Below, piece after piece: positions 62,000-64,000 of a stretch of 64,000 nucleotides of DNA. The DNA is from Paenibacillus doosanensis. GTDB lineage: Bacteria > Bacillota > Bacilli > Paenibacillales > NBRC-103111. The notes below the pieces were generated by a model. That model worked only from the letters and a program-made list of their open reading frames with translations, did no database searches and had not been told where the DNA came from. A program made the position numbers and the translations under genes. Numbering within the stretch: position 1 is the first letter of the stretch; each line of letters opens with the position of its first letter. The stretch spans positions 62,001 to 126,000 of the forward strand of contig NZ_JANYUY010000009.1 of assembly GCF_025060755.1 (NCBI RefSeq), read 5' to 3'.

Positions 62000-64000
62000 A
62001 TGAACACGAAAGTGAATAAAATTTACGTTGTTTTCAAGACGCATTTTGATATCGGCTTTACCGGTTTGGCTTCGGACGTCGTCCATAGCTACAGGACGGA
62101 GATGCTGGAGGATGTCATTCAAATTTGCGAACAAACGGGGCAAAACGACCCGCATGAGCGTTACGTATGGACGATGTCGGCTTGGCCGCTTGCGCAATCT
62201 TTGGAAGGGAGCCGTGAGGAAGACAAGCTTAGGGCGCAGGAGCTGATTCGGGCGAGGCAGTTGATCTGGCATAAGCTGCCTTTTACGACGCATACCGAAT
62301 TTTGCGGTTTGGAGGAGTGGATTCGCGGAATGTACGTGTCCCGTGCGTTAACCGAACAGTTCGGTTACGATCCTGAGGATGCGAAGATGACGGATGTTCC
62401 GGGTCATACATGGAGCGTTCCGTCCTTGTTGAAAAAAGCCGGCGTGAAGCTGCTTCACTTAGGCTGCAATCCGGCGTCTACGCCTCCCGACGTGCCGCCC
62501 GTATTTTATTGGGAAGGGCCCGACGGCGAGCGCCTGCTTACCTTTTATTCCAAGGGAGCGTACGGCACGGGGATTTTGCCTCCTGAAGATTGGGACTATC
62601 CGGTATGGCTGGCGATGATTCAAACGAATGACAACCATGGGCCTCATGAAGCGTCCATAATTGAGGAGATGAAAGCTTCGATTGCGAATGCGGGCTCGAA
62701 GGCGGAGCTGCATGTCGGCAGTCTGGCGGATTTTGCCGCAGATTTCTTGTCTTATGAGCCTCTTCTGCCGGTCATAAGAGGAGATTTGGCCGACTCCTGG
62801 ATTCATGGCGTCGGCACGGCGCCCAAGGAGGTGGCCAAAGCAAGAGAGCTTCGGGGCCGCACGACGGCTATGGAGAGCGCCGCCGCCATCCGGCACTGTT
62901 CGGGCGACGGCGGCAATCTGGAGGAAGCTGCAGCCCAAATACGCGGCAGCTACGAACAGACGCTGCTGTTCGGCGAGCATACGTGGGGGATGGATTGCAA
63001 ATCGTTTTTGTTTCCGAGAACGTACGAGAAAGCGTCGTTTCTGAAGGATAAGCAGAGCGAGCGTTATCGCTTAATGGAACAGTCGTGGCGGGAGCAGGCG
63101 GATTATTTGCGCCATGCCGAGCGTCATCTGGAGGAAGCGGCGCACGCTTTGCGGCCGGGGAGCAGGGAGGCGGCGCAGCGTCCCGGCCATGCGGAAGCGG
63201 CGCCTGATGCCGGCCATGCGGCGGAGATGCTGACGGCAGCCGGCTGCGATGAGGAACTGGCGCAAGCCTGCGCCTGCGGGACAATGACGGGCAGCAGCCT
63301 CCGTGTATATAATCATACCGGATGGATGAGGGACGGCTATGTGGCGCTCGATGGGGAGCACCGTCCGGACGAGGATGAAGTGTGGGTGGACGGTTCGAGC
63401 GGCGAACCGCTCCAGCTCCGAGCTTCCGGCAGCGGACTCCACGTGCTGGTGAAGGAGCTCCCGGCGCTCGGTTACAAGACCATCGTCCGCGTTAAGCGGG
63501 AGAACGGGCCTGTAAACGGCGAGATGAAGGATAACGATAGCGGGCTGCGCGGAAGTGTGACCGAGACGGAGATCGTTATGGAAAACCGTTATTTTACGGT
63601 TTCCGTCAACCGCTGCGGCGGGTGGATTACGAAGCTGTGGGATAAGAGACTGGGCAAAGAATGGATCGAGCCGAATGCCGATTACGGATTCGGACAGTAT
63701 GAATACAATATTTACTCCAACAAGGAAATTACCCGTTATTTGAAAAAATACGCTTACCGGTATTACGACTGGGGAGTGCATGATTTCGGCAAGACGGGGT
63801 ATCCCGAGCAGCAGAAGCGGCTTGTCTTCGGCACGGAGGTCCGCATGTCGCGGCTTATTGAGGAGCAGGGCCGCATACGGATCGAAGTGATCGCGGGAAC
63901 GCCGGCCGTTTCTTTGACCGAATACGGGAATGCGGCGGAAGTCGTATGGAGCATCGCGTTGACCGACGAGCCGCATATCGATATGGAATGGCGCTTGAAC
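62000..64000 (+). CDS. GH38-like glycoside hydrolase (DUF5054-type), cut by window end
   Basis: An open frame of 667 codons running off the window. AAAGGAG stands before ATG at 62000. The start VNKIYVVFKTHFDIGFTGLA carries the His-x-Asp metal motif in the variant form of DUF5054 proteins, related to GH38. Later elements include THTEFCGLEEWIRG, MTDVPGHTWSVPSLLKKAGV (likely nucleophile region), HLGCNPAS, SWIHGVGTAPKEV and GEHTWGMD. No signal peptide, so a cytosolic enzyme. The operators at 61490 and 61529 may control it. It is unlike the mannosidase at 34297 outside the core. Confidence 0.85.
   Translation, partial: MNTKVNKIYVVFKTHFDIGFTGLASDVVHSYRTEMLEDVIQICEQTGQNDPHERYVWTMSAWPLAQSLEGSREEDKLRAQELIRARQLIWHKLPFTTHTEFCGLEEWIRGMYVSRALTEQFGYDPEDAKMTDVPGHTWSVPSLLKKAGVKLLHLGCNPASTPPDVPPVFYWEGPDGERLLTFYSKGAYGTGILPPEDWDYPVWLAMIQTNDNHGPHEASIIEEMKASIANAGSKAELHVGSLADFAADFLSYEPLLPVIRGDLADSWIHGVGTAPKEVAKARELRGRTTAMESAAAIRHCSGDGGNLEEAAAQIRGSYEQTLLFGEHTWGMDCKSFLFPRTYEKASFLKDKQSERYRLMEQSWREQADYLRHAERHLEEAAHALRPGSREAAQRPGHAEAAPDAGHAAEMLTAAGCDEELAQACACGTMTGSSLRVYNHTGWMRDGYVALDGEHRPDEDEVWVDGSSGEPLQLRASGSGLHVLVKELPALGYKTIVRVKRENGPVNGEMKDNDSGLRGSVTETEIVMENRYFTVSVNRCGGWITKLWDKRLGKEWIEPNADYGFGQYEYNIYSNKEITRYLKKYAYRYYDWGVHDFGKTGYPEQQKRLVFGTEVRMSRLIEEQGRIRIEVIAGTPAVSLTEYGNAAEVVWSIALTDEPHIDMEWRLN

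Overview
The window looks like chromosomal DNA of a Paenibacillus-type, aerobic, spore-forming Firmicute. The support is indirect: strong AGGAGG-type ribosome sites with frequent GTG and TTG starts, a BclB-like spore collagen protein, a sigma-K-like promoter, a roc-type arginine/proline pathway, sugar uptake genes of the LplB/YtcP/lipoprotein type under a two-TM AraC regulator, YolD and DUF2533 proteins, and several NtrB/KinA-like kinases. No plasmid, phage or intact insertion sequence was seen.

Layout. 0-7 kb: an efflux pump with its MarR regulator, a nitroreductase, and two related TetR/hydrolase units. The second unit keeps its regulator and operators, but its hydrolase has decayed to about 27 codons. 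7.3-15.8 kb: the most distinctive region, a spore-surface locus. A minus-strand operon encodes two small proteins and one collagen-like protein that share an N-terminal helical domain, plus a helical protein and a TPR glycosyltransferase. It diverges from a plus-strand operon of three glycosyltransferases and a methyltransferase. Together they look like a machine that builds and decorates a threonine-rich collagen filament on the spore. 16-24 kb: tRNA-Arg, three small proteins, a four-PAS histidine kinase, an aldo/keto reductase, fumarase, a Nudix hydrolase, and a junction where a YesM-type kinase and an AraC regulator have both lost their ends. 24.8-29.5 kb: rocD-rocA-putB-rocF, a compact operon turning arginine, ornithine and proline into glutamate.

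29.9-42.8 kb: a heterodimeric ABC exporter, a Nudix hydrolase, a GH38 alpha-mannosidase with a GntR/LacI hybrid regulator, an orphan kinase, a decayed VOC gene, YolD, and a histidine kinase fused to an RsbR-like/STAS module. A repeat of about 180 bp occurs at 29.6 and 42.8 kb, directly behind terminators. 43.2-50.6 kb: AraC regulator, two sugar permeases, a binding lipoprotein and a cytoplasmic sulfatase, a likely uptake and desulfation system for a sulfated glycan. 50.6-54.8 kb: a divergent carbamoyltransferase behind an ARG-box promoter, a pair of overlapping small genes, an LD-carboxypeptidase and a HAD phosphatase.

54.9-59.5 kb: a full-length Lhr helicase. 59.5-60.8 kb: a run of four decayed genes behind a possible small RNA. 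61.4-64 kb: a strong promoter with two identical LacI-type operators, an unrecognised remnant, and a GH38-like gene cut by the window end. Recurrent gene truncation without transposases is a theme of the window.
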